Made by a program: the position numbers and the translations under genes
Source: Bimastos eiseni
Taxonomy: Eukaryota; Annelida; Clitellata; Crassiclitellata; Lumbricidae
Assembly (NCBI GenBank): GCA_959347315.1
Contig: OY365810.1
Span: 20,038,358-20,102,357, forward strand
Length of the DNA: 64,000 nucleotides
Direction: 5' to 3'
Shown here: in pieces, positions 34,030 through 64,000 of the stretch
How positions within the stretch are numbered: the first letter of the stretch is position 1
Layout of the letters: each line of letters begins with the position of its first letter
Notes under the pieces: generated by a model
Databases searched by the model: none
What the model saw: the letters and a program-made list of their open reading frames with translations, nothing else
What the model was told of the DNA's origin: nothing

Positions 34030-36508
34030 TCAAATCATCCTTCGTATCTTCAAAGCGACAAATTTTTCAATAACGCTTTGATAATTTAAAGTTCTAGTGA
34101 TATCAGAATTAATGCTTAACATAGCCAATCCATTCAGACGCTGCTGACCCATCGTGGAACGGAGGTAGTTCTTAGTTCTTTTTTGATTACTGAATGATCT
34201 CTCGGCATCTGCAGCAGATATAGGTAACGTCATGAAAATTCTCAAGGAAATAAACACATTTGGAAACAGATTGACCAGATTTTGAGTCACTATTTCTCGT
34301 AGTAGATTTTTTGGTGAAAGAGGAAGCTTGAAATTAATTTTGTGTATTTCTTTGAGAAAAATCATTTCTTCGACGAGCTCAGGTGATATATCTTTTGAAC
34401 GGCTAACAGTATATCGTGTAGCTGCCTCTTTCAACTGATCGTCACTCATAGAATTGAATTGCCATAAAAATTCAAAATTCGCCACGATGCTTGCAATAGC
34501 TGAGAATCTTGTTGAAAGACTTTTAGTGAGTGTTGAAAGAATCTTATTGAAAACTTTTCTATAAAAGTCTTCAGCTTTCTCTTGTGTCGTGCATTTGCGA
34601 TTGATGGTGAAGGTTTCTGATAATTTAAACTTCAAAGCCGCTTCTTTACTCTTTTCAATAATTTCATCAAACTTCATGCTCTCAATTGAGTTCCGCAGAG
34701 AATTCAAGTTATCCATTTCAACGTCAAGTGTTGCTCCACGAGCTTCTACAATAGAATTCATGTGATCAATCTTTGTCAAGATATGAATCCAAATGTTGTT
34801 CATCAAAACAGTTTCAAATGTTGATAGATATTTCTTAAGTCCGTTGCATTCGGCGATTAGCTGTGGCGGCAGATTCAATTTTTCTGCTACATCTTCCAAA
34901 GATTTGATTATTTTGTCCAGATTTTTTACGATTGGTTTAGCCGATTTAAATCTCGCTGTCCATCGAGTAGTTGACACAGAATGCAATGATTCGCTCATAT
35001 TCAGTTTAAGAATCTCCCAGCGAGATGGACTTCCGCTGAAAAAGTTGAAGACTTTTTGAAACATTCCAAAATAATTAGTTGATTCGAAACAGGACTCGGC
35101 AGCATCATTTCCTACGAGATTTAATGTGTGATTTTCACAAGGAATAAAAATAAAATTCTGGTTGACATTTCTCAGATGAGCTTGTACGCCATTATTCTTC
35201 CCGGACATCGTTGCAGCGTTGTCGAAGGATCCTCCTGAACAGTTTTGAAAGTCAAGTTTCTCTTCATTAATTGTTTCCAAAGTTTTAGCTGCGATTGGTT
35301 CTGCGTGTTTGTCATTGAAATCCAAAAACTTCAAAAATCTCTCTTTGACTTCAATCGAATCTTCCTGCGTCTTGATGTATCGAACGATCATTGAAATCTG
35401 TTCCTGATGAGATATATCGGGAGTACCATAGGCGACGATTCCAAAATATTTTTATCGCTCAACTTCTTGAACAATGTTTTCTTTGACCATTTTACCACAA
35501 ATGTCTATAAATTCGTTGACAATGTCGCTTGATAAATAATGTGTCTGCATACGAACACCTTTTTCTTGAGTGTCGCTTACCTTTGAAAGATGTTCGTTCA
35601 AAACTGGGTCATATTTGCTCAAAAGTTCCACTATTCCTAAAAAATTTCCATTGTCAGTAACTCCAATTTTGTGACTGCTTCCGAAAAATGCCAGTCCTCT
35701 CTCCGCCATGAATAAAATTACATCCAAAATTCGTTTCAAAATTTTACGCCATTTCTCAGCTTCAGTTTCAAGTTCTTTCATCAAATGACAATCAATAGAC
35801 TTTTCGTTTTTTGCTGCAAATACAGCATTTTTCCAACTCAAATAATTTTTCTTGTGCGTTACAGAATTTTCATGATCAATTACTTTATCTTTTAACTTTC
35901 GCCATCCAATTATTATGCCCCAGCCGTTTATGAAGTGATTGCTTGAGTTTCTTGATAGCCAACATGATGCGCAGAAAACTGCTTTAATTGAGTTACTCCA
36001 GTATATCCAATCTCGTTTGCACGTTTCGCCATTTAAAAGATTTTTTGCAGCAGACGATATGGAAATCTGCAATTTTTCTGATCATTTGGCACGTCAGTTG
36101 GAAACTGGTAAGACTCATTCAAGAATCTACGTCGAAATTGTGGATCGCTATGAGATCCTGCTCCAATGTCAACATCTCTCATAATATTTGAAGGATTTGA
36201 AAGAAAATTATTTGAATGATATGATTCATTGTCAATTGTTAAAGGCTGTACAATTACATTTTCTTGGTTCAAAACTCCGTTCCTGTCACGTTTGTTACAG
36301 TCGGCGTGTCAGTCGTCAAAGTCTCTTGGACAGTACTTTCTGATTGTGATGAATTTATTTCTCGAAGATCTTGAGTCTGGCTGAGCCTATTACTATTAAT
36401 ATCAGGATGTGCAAAAAAAGTTGAAATTTTTTGGCTTGCTGAAGCAGCTTCCTTTTGTCGAGCCAATTTCTTTCTTTTCTCATGCCCACTTTCGAATGAT
36501 CTCTTCAT
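34030..36508 (-). pseudogene. hAT transposase, ZMYM1-like, recently inactivated
   Basis: Minus-strand protein of about 820 residues. The N-terminal part is Ser/Thr-rich (36508-36269). A frameshift near 36270 leads to ...NESYQFPTDVPND; a second shift near 36050 leads to the TTF-type zinc-finger region NGETCKRDWIYW...FCASCWLS. One in-frame TAA at 35452-35454 follows EVER, and the 34030-35391 block is then open for 453 codons. It carries GGSFDNAATMSGKNNGVQAH, CENHTLNLVG, and the C-terminal dimerisation region NLFPNVFISLRIFMTLPISA with AERSFS and the LRSTMGQQRLNGLA motif. Only three lesions separate it from an open frame, so it is younger than the relic at 30959-31650. A possible end (CAGGGCCTAGGACAGG) lies at 33871; the other end was not found. 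Confidence 0.93.
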
Positions 36509-37265
36509 CTTTCTGTAAGCGATTAAATTAATTAAAATAATATTTATTTATTATATAATAGAATAAATTGAATAATAGACTAAACTTAGGGGGATATTTG
36601 CTTTTTTTCAATAAAATTATCCATAATCCATAACGAATCGGATTATAAGAAAGATTATTCATCTTAAAACATTATTGAGGTTGACTGTTTGAGTGTTGAC
36701 TTACGACTTACGAAGTTATGAGCAAACAATAGAGTTTAGACTGGCGAGTGTTGATATCACATTTAAGAAAAATTTGTTTACAGTTTGAAATTATTTAACG
36801 TCAACGATTTCGTCACGAAATAATTAATTGGAATTTGTGCAACGACCTTTAGCACAATTAGGTGACCCGCCCACCGCGCATGCGCACGGGACATAACGAG
36901 CATTTCTTTCCCGTCCGCTTATTGGCATGTTCCATAGGTTTGTAGGCCTAACGTTTGAATTCAAACTTGCGAATAGCACACTCCAAGGCAAATTACATAA
37001 TTTTAATTAATTTTTTTTGGAATAATTCTAAATCATCATCATCATAACATAATCAACGGGCTAAATGCTATAGGTGTCCACTGCACATTTTGACCAACAG
37101 TTAAGTAGCAGCAATTAACTTAATTGCTCCTCCTCTTTCTATGCTATCAGAAAACTCAAAACCCATGAATTTTCTTCCTCTAGGCCTGCCATTCACAACA
37201 TCTGCCTCCACTGCGACCCGGACTCCTAAGAAGAGCCAAACGCATATGTTAGGCCTACCTAGAAC
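36509..37265. other. Upstream flank of the hAT pseudogene, nothing recognised
   Basis: AT-rich, with one CpG-containing stretch around 36860-36910 (cccgcccaccgcgcatgcgc). Confidence 0.4.
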
Positions 37266-37624
37266 CAGGGCTGGTAACAACACTGGAAAAAAGTATTGCG
37301 ATACAATACCAATACTTCATCAAAAAAAGTATTGCAATACCAATACCAATACTTTTTCTTAAAAGTATTGCAATACCAATACTTTCACCAATACTTTTTG
37401 ACGAGCAAGTTTCCTGTTTATTCACACAAAACATGTGCTAAAGAAAAAGAAGTATAATTACACTATTAGTTCTACATACAAAAAATCAGTAAACTAGAAT
37501 TACAATTATTATTTTCACAAATCAAAGATCTGTATAATTGCAATAATATTTCTTACTTAAAAAATCAGAATAACTACAATTATTATAAAAATTGTTATTT
37601 TCAAAAATACTCAAGCGTACTACA

Positions 37625-37830
37625 CGATGACCTATCGGTAATGCGCTTGCTCGCTTAGCATGCGGTTGCGAGTTCGACTCCGTGTAACGATCCTTAGGCA
37701 AGTTGTTTGCGAACACATGCCTCTGTCACCAAGCAGTAAGGTGATAAGTAAACGGCGAGTCCTACGATATCACTGGCCCCGTGTCCAGGATCCTGCAATT
37801 CATCCATTGCCGGCTCAAGGGCCTAGGAAA
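37625..37830 (+). mobile_element. tRNA-derived SINE, type 2
   Basis: GATGACCTATCGGTAATGCG (A-box region) and GCGAGTTCGACTCCG (B box) are spaced as in a tRNA, followed by an unrelated tail. It differs from the class II-like SINE at 775 and 11281. Confidence 0.6.
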
Positions 37831-37994
37831 AGAAGATGAGCACCTTTCCAACGTTCCGTATGGAATATGGTCCGACTTTACTACTCAATGATGTGTGTAG
37901 AGGGGGAAACACTATATCCGATCGTTTCCCTATTTATAGATTCTTTGTATTCTGTGACGAACTCCCACCCTGACCTAGATTTCCGGGGTCTAAC

Positions 37995-38170
37995 CTATCT
38001 TGGGTCGACTGTAGGTAGGGATCCATATGCCAGGTGGCCGATGGTCAAGCGGGGACTCATGGCTAGTGAGTCCAGGTTCTAGCCTAGGAAGTTTTTGCCC
38101 CTGCCCTACATGATGTTCAGGTGGCCCAATTGGGAAAGCACCCCGTACGGCGCGGGGCCACATTTGATAA
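37995..38170 (+). mobile_element. tRNA-derived SINE, type 3
   Basis: GTGGCCGATGGTCAAGCGGG (A-box region) and CCAGGTTCTAGCCTAGG (B-box-like). The tRNA similarity is clear in layout, but the B box has diverged (TTCTAG for TTCGAR). Confidence 0.55.
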
Positions 38171-38574
38171 GACATGTTTCTATATATTAGTACAAAATAA
38201 CTACAAATGCACCGATTTGACGATATTAACATATTTCTTTGAAATTATCTAACAATCTCAGCAATGTCTCACAATTCTAACTCTACTTTAATTATAAGAG
38301 TCAAAGAGCCTTTACGCGGCCACTTAAAACGACTCTGAGGCGATCGCCGACCTTAGGTCAAACAAAGTGGACGTGTGCTAAAACGTCAGAGTTCTAGCTA
38401 TAACTTATAGTGAGAGCAAAAAAAATTATACGGCCACTTCAAACGACTCTGAGGCGATTGTCTACCTCAGGCCAAATAAAGTGGTCCGTCTGCTAAAATG
38501 TCTTACTATACTCTATAAGCTAACTCTGCAACTCTAGACTGTATCGCCGTATCTCACCTCTCTTTCTGGTGTGT

Positions 38575-38630
38575 GTGTGTAATAAGTTTATTTTAACGAC
38601 GATACATGACAAGGATGATATGCGTCTCTT
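38575..38630 (-). mobile_element. LINE 3' end fragment
   Basis: ataagtttattttaacgacg...atgacaaggatgatatgcgt matches 28995-29055, the 3' end of the RNase H-bearing LINE, preceded by a short (GT)n. Confidence 0.65.
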
Positions 38631-38680
38631 TCTGGCACCGGCCGCGCTTCTTCTACCTCTCGTCCGTTGCTGCTCTCTTA

Positions 38681-38705
38681 GAGAGAGAGAGAGAATGAGA
38701 GAGAG

Positions 38706-38752
<47 letters not shown>
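38681..38752. repeat. GA microsatellite
   Basis: (GA)n of about 70 bp with two AATGA interruptions. A (CAGC)n run follows at 38848-38872. Confidence 0.92.
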
Positions 38753-39824
38753 TCAGTCTACCTGTTTCTATCTCTCAATCACATCCCTCACCTGTCTTTC
38801 TACTTTGCCCAGTCACCTCTGTAAGCCTCTGGCCCAGTGTTCAACCAGCCAGCCAGCCAGCCAGCCAGCCAGGCAGTCCCATCTCAAGATTACTGGAGTA
38901 ATCTTGGTCCCATCTGGTCAGTCAGCCGGCCGCTGGCTTTTCTCCTTAGCCGGTCCACATTCCTTACTCTGGATAAGCCTAGACCCCAAATCCTCTAGCA
39001 ACCGGTTTAAACTAGTTCTACCCTAGCAGTCCGCAGGCTTGAAATCTAACAGGCATGAAATTATTCAGATTATATGCCTGCCACTGCAGTTCTGTGAGGA
39101 AGAGACAATATTCTGAGTGCGATGATTTATTACTCGCCATTTCTTGATCGCAAAGATTTCAAGTGGAAGAGAAATTATAAATTTTTGTATTACGGTGTGA
39201 AAAAAGTATTGGTATCGTGTATCGATGACTGGCTAAAAAAGACTATCGCGATACACCCTGCGATACTACAAAAAGATCGCCGATACCAAAGTATCGCGAT
39301 ACTCTATCGCGATATTAACAGCCCTGCTTAGAACAACCCTTCCCAACAGTGTCTTAGATCTGAACTTGCAAACATAGCAGATGCCAATTAAACTTCTTTT
39401 CTTCATATTACACAATCCCAAGGATGTTGTTCACCAACTTCTGCCTCCACTGCGACTCCACCTAAAGCACACGACCATTTTTTCCCACACAAAGACGACT
39501 CTCAATTTATCCCCAGAAGATTTTTACACAAAATTATTGACTTGTTTATTATTAATCTAGCTACAATTATTGATCACTGTCACTCATGTAAGCATTTCTG
39601 CGTTATTGTCTGATTGTGTTATTTTCTGAATAAACGAATGTCTAGCTGTTATAAGTTGTGTATGTCGGTCCCACTCCAGTCTTTCGTGTTATCTGTAGTG
39701 ACATATCTGCCCATTCTCAGCAAGGTTTCCCCTTCTTCTCATTCTCTCCATGATTCCTCGATCCTGTCATTACAGTATTACACTCTTTATTCTTCTCTCA
39801 TTATCCATTCTACAAATATGTAAT

Positions 39825-39905
39825 GTATTGTAATGTAATGGTCCTAATGGAACGCTTAATCAGAGGCGCTCCCGACTCAACACAAAGTTAAACAGAAAAA
39901 GAAAA
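39825..39905 (-). mobile_element. L2-like LINE 3' end, minus strand
   Basis: Reverse complement of the 3' end at 21740-21822, with (GTAAT)n tail and cagaggcgctcccgactcaa. Confidence 0.7.
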
Positions 39906-40812
39906 ATATGCAAATGTGCCCAAATAGTCCCACTTTTGTTTCGTTATGGCTTGCATCATATTCTCTTTGTAGTTTAGTCATCTTACTTCGACGTTTCTTA
40001 GCTACAAAACTCATAATTTTAATTATTATATGCTACCATAATCATGCTCATAATAATTCTGTTAAGCATATTTTTCAGAGACTTTCATTCGCCAGATGGA
40101 GATGTGAGTTTCCCGTTGCTAAGCAACCGCCCACGTGATCTTACCATCGTCAATATAAAATGGTGGCGACTTAATTTAACATGGGAGATGAATGTGCACA
40201 AGAAATCTTGGCTCGAAGGTCGTGCGTTTGTGTTTGGAGTCAAGTCATTGTATTATTAATCGTCAGAAAGTTCATCTGTTTATAAGTGATGCCCCAAAGT
40301 GTTATTTCGAATACTGATGTTTAATGGGCGTTGTGCGGGAAACCTTTTGAGCGTTGCAGCATTATCGGTGCATTTATTATAAGACGTTGCTGGGCGTGCA
40401 GACATCTTGGACGGAGTATCGATAACTCCGCGCAGATAATATCAACGACCAGCCCTGCGTTATAGTACTAGAACTTTTTGTTCGTGGAGACTCGTACTTT
40501 ATGTCTGGCTATCAGCGCGTGCTTGGTGCAATATTAATAAACATTAGTCACTAGGATTTTCGGATTCGCACAACACTACGTCGTTGTATTTAGGATTTGG
40601 TTATGTGGGCAACAGAAAATGGTTGATGTCTGATTTGTTCAATAAAACAATTTAAGGCAGAAATAAACCATCCATACTGTTGTGGTAATTATTCATATTA
40701 AGAGCACTAAAACTGTAGCGATTGTCTGGAGTACACGTCTGCAGAAGGATCAGTGATATTTTATTATTTCCTGTCACCTGTGGCTGAGATTGATCAGCTT
40801 TGAGCAAATATC
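39906..40812 (+). promoter_or_regulatory. Probable promoter and 5' UTR region of the PP1-like gene
   Basis: No transposon was recognised in this roughly 900 bp, in contrast to all surroundings. It precedes the first coding exon and contains atataaaatggtggcgac at 40151-40170. The transcription start, and any 5' non-coding exon, cannot be placed from sequence alone. Confidence 0.4.
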
Positions 40813-59794
<18,982 letters not shown>

Positions 59795-60300
59795 AACTAG
59801 CTGGCGTAGGGTGTTCCGCCAGTTTGGTAGTTTTCTAAATCTCACCATGTCTCGCATCATGTGCGTGATGTGCTTCGCTGGTTCCCTGTTTCCCAGCACA
59901 TTGAATTTAGGATCTCGGTCAGAGTCCTGGTCTGGAAGCGCTAGTTTTGGGAATGCTCCAGCCTACTTGCCGGAGTTTTGTTGCCCCACCTCGAGTTTGT
60001 CTGCCAGCAAAAATCTGCGTTCTGCATGTAGAGGTTAACTTGTGCCATTTGTGCCTTTTTGAACTTTTGCCCTTTGTGCACTCTTCAACAATGCAACATT
60101 TAAGCCATTTCAGTGGTTGGGCTGACCACATGGACCAACCTTCCTTCAGATCTGCATTCTCATTTAGCTAGAAACTCTGGATATACCTTTTTTTCAAGCA
60201 TCTGAAAACTGTTCCTTGTCACCATGGTTGGACTGGAAGCATCTGTGAGTAGGTTAATCTTGAAGGGGTGCTATATAGGTCCAGTGAATGAATGAATTGA
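59795..60300 (+). pseudogene. L2-type LINE C-terminal relic with tail
   Basis: Frames contain SRIMCVMCFAGSLFPSTLNL, FGNAPAYLPEFCCPTSSLSA and SKNLRSACRG, followed by a degraded tail gaaggggtgctatataggtc and (TGAA)n near 60285. Confidence 0.8.
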
Positions 60301-60944
60301 ATTTCAAATAGGCATAACTTGATAAAAGAAGCCAATTGCTGTGACTTGGTCTTTTGTGGAGGTGTTAATGAGTTGGTAATTGATTTGTAATCCTTCGACC
60401 AGCTGGGTATGTGTTCGAAGCGCTACGGGCCGTGATCAGCAGTCATGGTCATTTCAAAGACCACCATTGCTCCTCCACTGAGACCTAATTCAACCAGCTA
60501 TAGACCGTGTATGTTAGCCTGTAAATATGGAGCTCAATCGTAAGCCATGAAGAACAGTGTAAAAGTCAATGGTTCAATCATTTAGCAATAGGACTTTAGA
60601 ACAGATCCATTGCCGTGAATATTGTTTTACTGGGCATAAATTGTGGATGGCTGTGATTGGATGGGTTGTCGAAAGAAACGCAGTTCGCTATATATTGAAA
60701 AAGTAGTTTATGTTAAATGTAATATAGCATATAATCCATCCTTCCCATCATTTAAAGCTAAAAGATTTGTTCTTTGTATCATTGTATGTAAAACAAAACT
60801 GTTATAGATGTGATCAAAACCCTTAGGTCATTTTGTATAGAGTAGGGACATTGGCATCAGTCTGGTATGGTCATGGCTTCAGTTGTTGTGACTTAGTACG
60901 CTCATGGCATTGAGCGTTCATGATTTCTGGAAGTTTGAAGGCTT
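60301..60944 (+). other. Intron stretch, nothing recognised
   Basis: No repeat or coding stretch recognised. Confidence 0.4.
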
Positions 60945-62765
60945 TTGGAGGCCATACTCTTTATTTCTTTATTTCCCAACAAGCAATGTGAACTCGATCC
61001 TCGCCCCAACTCTCTCCTCAAAGACTGTGCCTCAATCCTTGTTCCTGTGATCACAAAAATCATCAATCTTTCGCTTTCTACCGGAAATGTTCCTATGGTC
61101 TTTAAACAATCTATCGTCTCTCCCCTACTGAAAAAAGCAAATCTAGACAAAGAAAATCTTTCTAACTACCATCCCATCTCCAACCTCTCCTTTCTGTCTA
61201 AACTAACTGAATTGTTCTTACCCGCCTTAATGACTACCTCTCAACAAACTCACTACTAAACCCCCACCGATCAGGCTTCACTAAACACCACTCCATAGAA
61301 ACTCTGCTTGCCTCTCTATATAACAAATTGGTCTCTGCCGTCAGCCATCAACAAGTTTCCTATCTCTACCTCCTCGATTCTCTGCTGCATTTGATACCAT
61401 TGACCACAGCCTCCCCTTGACTAGACTATCCTCTTGGTTTGGCATTTCTGGGACTGCTCTACTCTGGTTCCAATCCTACTTATCTTCCAGATCCTTCTCT
61501 GTCAAAGCCTCCAAACTCTGTTCGCAACCCCTTCCACTCACATGTGGTGTCCCTCAAGGCTCCGTCCTAGGACCACTCCTCTTCATCCTCTATACCACAC
61601 CCTTAAGTCATCTCATACAATCCTCCTCTGTCGACCACCACCTGTATGCAGATGACACTCAACTCTACATATCCTTCTCCCCAACCTCTTTCTCCACCTC
61701 CATTGCACAGCTACTGAATGTAGTAAGCTTAGTCTCCGAATGGATGTCATCTAACCTCCTCTGCCTCAACCCTTCCATGACAGAATTTATCCTCATAGGC
61801 CTCCCTGACCAAATCAAGAAAATACCCGACCCTGCAATTCACTTACCCACTTACTCTTCATCCCTTCCCTTCACTTCGGATGCCCCAGTCCGAAATCTTG
61901 GCATCACCTTTGATCCTCATCTCTCTTTCTCCAATCACATCTCAAACCTCTCTCGCTCCTGTTTCATGCACATTCGCGACCTCCGCCGCATCCGACCCAT
62001 GCTCGACTTCAAAACTGCTTCCACCATTGCTACCTCTATCGTCCACTCCAAGCTCGACTACTGCAATTCCCTCTTCCTCAACCTTGAAGCCACACAAATC
62101 AAACGTTTACAGTTAATCCAAAACTCATTAGTCAGAGCCGTCACCAGAACACCCAAGCATCCAAATCACTTCAATGGCTAAAAATCCCAGAGCGCATTCA
62201 CTTCAAAATCTTATCATTAACTTACAACTCCATACAATATTTACAGCCCAAATATCTTCGCGAACTCTTCACCATCCAGCCAACCCGCTCTACCCGATCG
62301 TCTTCTTGCCTCACCCTCACTCGACCCCCGATTACATCTCATCTCAAGTTTTCCAACCGCGCAATATCAAACGCCGTGCCTCGTCTCTGGAACGACCTAC
62401 CTCCTGAATTTCGTGCCTTCTCGGTTCCTTCACCATCATTTCCAGTCATGCTGCATCATCTGTCCCTAGCGCCTCTGTCCATCACATCCCGGGCTTTTCA
62501 TTCTAAACTTAAGTCCCACCTTTTCAAGAACTCTTACCCAGACTCACTACTTGACATCCCATCTGTCAATCCTCGACCAAAGCGACACCCTCCTTAACAG
62601 TTACTCTGCCTCCCTGCTGACCTTCTTGAAACTGAACTCTGACTGCGAACGGACTATCCTTTGGACAACCCCTTTGATTTGACGCAGCGCTCGTGAATAA
62701 GCTGGTGCCCTGCGCTTAGCTTTAAAGTGGCGCTTTAGAAATTTGGAGATTACGATTACGATTAT
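60945..62765 (+). pseudogene. L2/CR1-type LINE, RT domain largely preserved
   Basis: 60945-61259 encodes [40 protein letters not shown] and [16 protein letters not shown]. After a shift comes RSGFTKHHSIETLLASLYNK. 61417-62181 is open for 254 codons, with WFGISGTALLWFQSYLSSRS, CGVPQGSVLGPLLFILYTTP, HHLYADDTQLYISF (catalytic YADD), VSEWMSSNLLCLNPS and SKLDYCNSLFLNLEATQIKR. A C-terminal RYISSQVFQP-like end follows. The 3' end ...TGGCGCTTTAGAAATTTGG carries an (ATTACG)n tail at 62745-62765. It is the best-preserved LINE in the window, but still broken by at least two shifts. Confidence 0.93.
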
Positions 62766-63004
62766 TTCTGGCTAATGGCCTGCTTTAAATATATGTAAGG
62801 CTTCTATTATGTGATGTACAGAATTATATGTTGTGTTTTGTATTACCTTTAAATAGCACTGATGCTAAGTTTAAACATTTGTAAGATGATACATGACTAG
62901 CACAACTTATATGAAACTCAATGTATTTACTCCCTATCTAGGCTCAGAATTTAGGGTTGACTTATTCGGAGGTGACTTTATTTCTAATTTGTTTGGCAAT
63001 GCTC
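62766..63004 (+). other. Intron stretch, nothing recognised
   Basis: AT-rich; nothing seen. Confidence 0.4.
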
Positions 63005-63085
63005 ACTGCTGCAGCAAATAGTGCATCCATATACTCGAATTCGGTACTCGGTGGAAATTGTTTACTCGGTTATACCCTATTGAGT
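63005..63085. repeat. Dispersed repeat, copy 3 (right end only)
   Basis: gcaaatagtgcatccatata and ctcggtggaaattgtttact match 53127-53195 in the second copy of the repeat and, in part, 1080-1135. Confidence 0.7.
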
Positions 63086-63324
63086 TTTGAAAGAAAACAT
63101 GTATTTAGGAAATTGTAGGTGGTGGATCTCATCTATTGGGAGGGGGATCTCATGGTTGAGGTGGTGGATCTCAAATGCAAGGTTCCAGATCTTGGGTCTG
63201 GCGAAATTCGGCTGAATTTAACCACTGGAGTGATGGCAAGTTTGAGATGGATAGTGGGGACTCATACTTACAGACTTAAGTAGTGGTGATAGTACAGGAA
63301 AACGAGACGGAGGAGGTCGATACT

Positions 63325-63600
63325 TCTGCTGGACATACAAAGAGACATACGCACAAGGACAAGAGGCATACACACACGGACAAGCGGCCATACGTACACG
63401 GACAAACACTCGGACACGCATACGCTCACGGACAAGCACACGGACACGTACAAAGCGACATACGCACACATACAAAGACACATACGCACACATACAAAGA
63501 CACATACGCACATATACATACATATACATACATATAATGACACACACACATACACGCACGCATACGCACACATACAAGCACACAGACACGCACACATACG
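63325..63600. repeat. CATACG/CACA microsatellite
   Basis: Degenerate runs of acatacgcacacatacaaag type. Long open frames on both strands here reflect only the period. Confidence 0.9.
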
Positions 63601-64000
63601 CCCATTTTTGGTTTACGGCTCAGTCATTGGCGGAAAGGCGGCGGCGGCGGCTGACCCTTCGCCCTTCCCTAGGGCGGCGCGCTCATCAAAGGAATGGTTG
63701 TAGGCCATAAAATTGACGAAATCCATACGGTATCAGAACATACAAAAACATTGTTTAAATATGTGCCAACAGTGGATCGTTTTACTTAGGCTCCACATAA
63801 ATGCAATCCCACCAATTCTGTCATCTAAAATATAATCGATGCTTAGGCCTCGTGCGGAATTTGACCTACCTACTTACTAAAGGACATTAGACGCTTGTTT
63901 ATCTATAAAACTTTGGAAAATAGCAACGCTCGTTTAGTATCTACGACGAACTCGAAGCATAAACTGATCACTTCGCGACATTATATATGAAAAGTAACGA
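63601..64000. other. Window end, nothing recognised
   Basis: A GC-rich patch (ggcggcggcggctg) at 63636-63680, then AT-rich sequence. No further PP1 exon was seen. Confidence 0.4.

Larger units (their letters stand above)
37266..39326. mobile_element. Non-autonomous hAT of about 2 kb
   Basis: Starts CAGGGCTGGTAACAACACTG and ends ATCGCGATATTAACAGCCCTG-like. The duplication is cctagaac / cttagaac (37258-37265, 39327-39334, 7 of 8). Subterminal AAGTATTGCAATACCAATAC units at the left and tatcgcgatac units at the right match 11816-13598. The interior carries two tRNA-like SINEs, a LINE 3' end and two microsatellites. Confidence 0.9.

Noticed and set aside
34793..35059. Plus-strand open frame opposite the hAT transposase
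   Set aside because: It is the reverse-strand shadow of the transposase coding sequence.
38569..38901. 110-codon open frame across a GA microsatellite
   Set aside because: The Arg-Glu repeat comes from (GA)n; the ends lie in LINE and CAGC-repeat sequence.
63218..63597. Cys/Val-rich open frames of 84-125 codons
   Set aside because: They follow the CATACG/CACA microsatellite period, with no domain and no splice context.

Overview
This is a eukaryotic (animal) genomic window, AT-rich, with spliced genes, GT-AG introns of up to 13 kb and very many transposon remnants. The two host genes are animal-type. One is the 3' part of a cation-chloride cotransporter of the SLC12A8 type, and the other is the 5' part of a PP1-type serine/threonine phosphatase. 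The CR1/L2-type LINEs ending in GGCGCTATATAAA-like tails, the abundant hAT elements, the tRNA-derived SINEs and the frequent palindrome TAGGCCTA suggest a marine invertebrate, most likely a deuterostome such as an echinoderm. That placement is an inference and the species cannot be fixed from here.

Layout. Positions 1607-21069 (+ strand) carry seven SLC12A8-like exons whose intron phases all agree, down to the stop codon; the 5' exons lie left of the window. The introns hold an L2-like LINE relic, a Tc1/mariner transposase relic, a fold-back element, a hAT nested in a hAT, a GAGACC-rich hAT MITE, and a minisatellite split by two nested hAT elements. Positions 21070-40812 are intergenic and almost wholly transposon-derived. 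They hold L2-like LINEs, a mariner-like element with another element inside it, a 5.4 kb hAT carrying two LINE relics and itself sitting in an older hAT transposase relic, a second copy of the GAGACC MITE, a nearly intact ZMYM-type hAT transposase pseudogene on the minus strand, and a 2 kb hAT with two tRNA-like SINEs. Positions 40813-59546 (+ strand) carry the first three coding exons of the PP1-like gene. Its introns hold several copies of a TAGAGCTGTACCGAT MITE, an 18-copy 52-bp satellite, an RTE-like LINE, a piggyBac deletion derivative and a Charlie-like hAT containing a LINE. The rest, to 64000, is still inside the PP1-like gene, which continues off the window, and contains three LINE relics and a CA-rich microsatellite.

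The two genes lie in the same orientation about 19.7 kb apart, and nothing suggests they work together. Strong results are the two gene models and about ten transposon insertions with clean target-site duplications. The most unusual single observation is a 40-nt perfect match between an SLC12A8 coding exon and a LINE relic 546 bp downstream. The PP1-like protein also departs from the near-invariant animal PP1 sequence. I found no CRISPR array, no operon and no convincing new defence or metabolic system.
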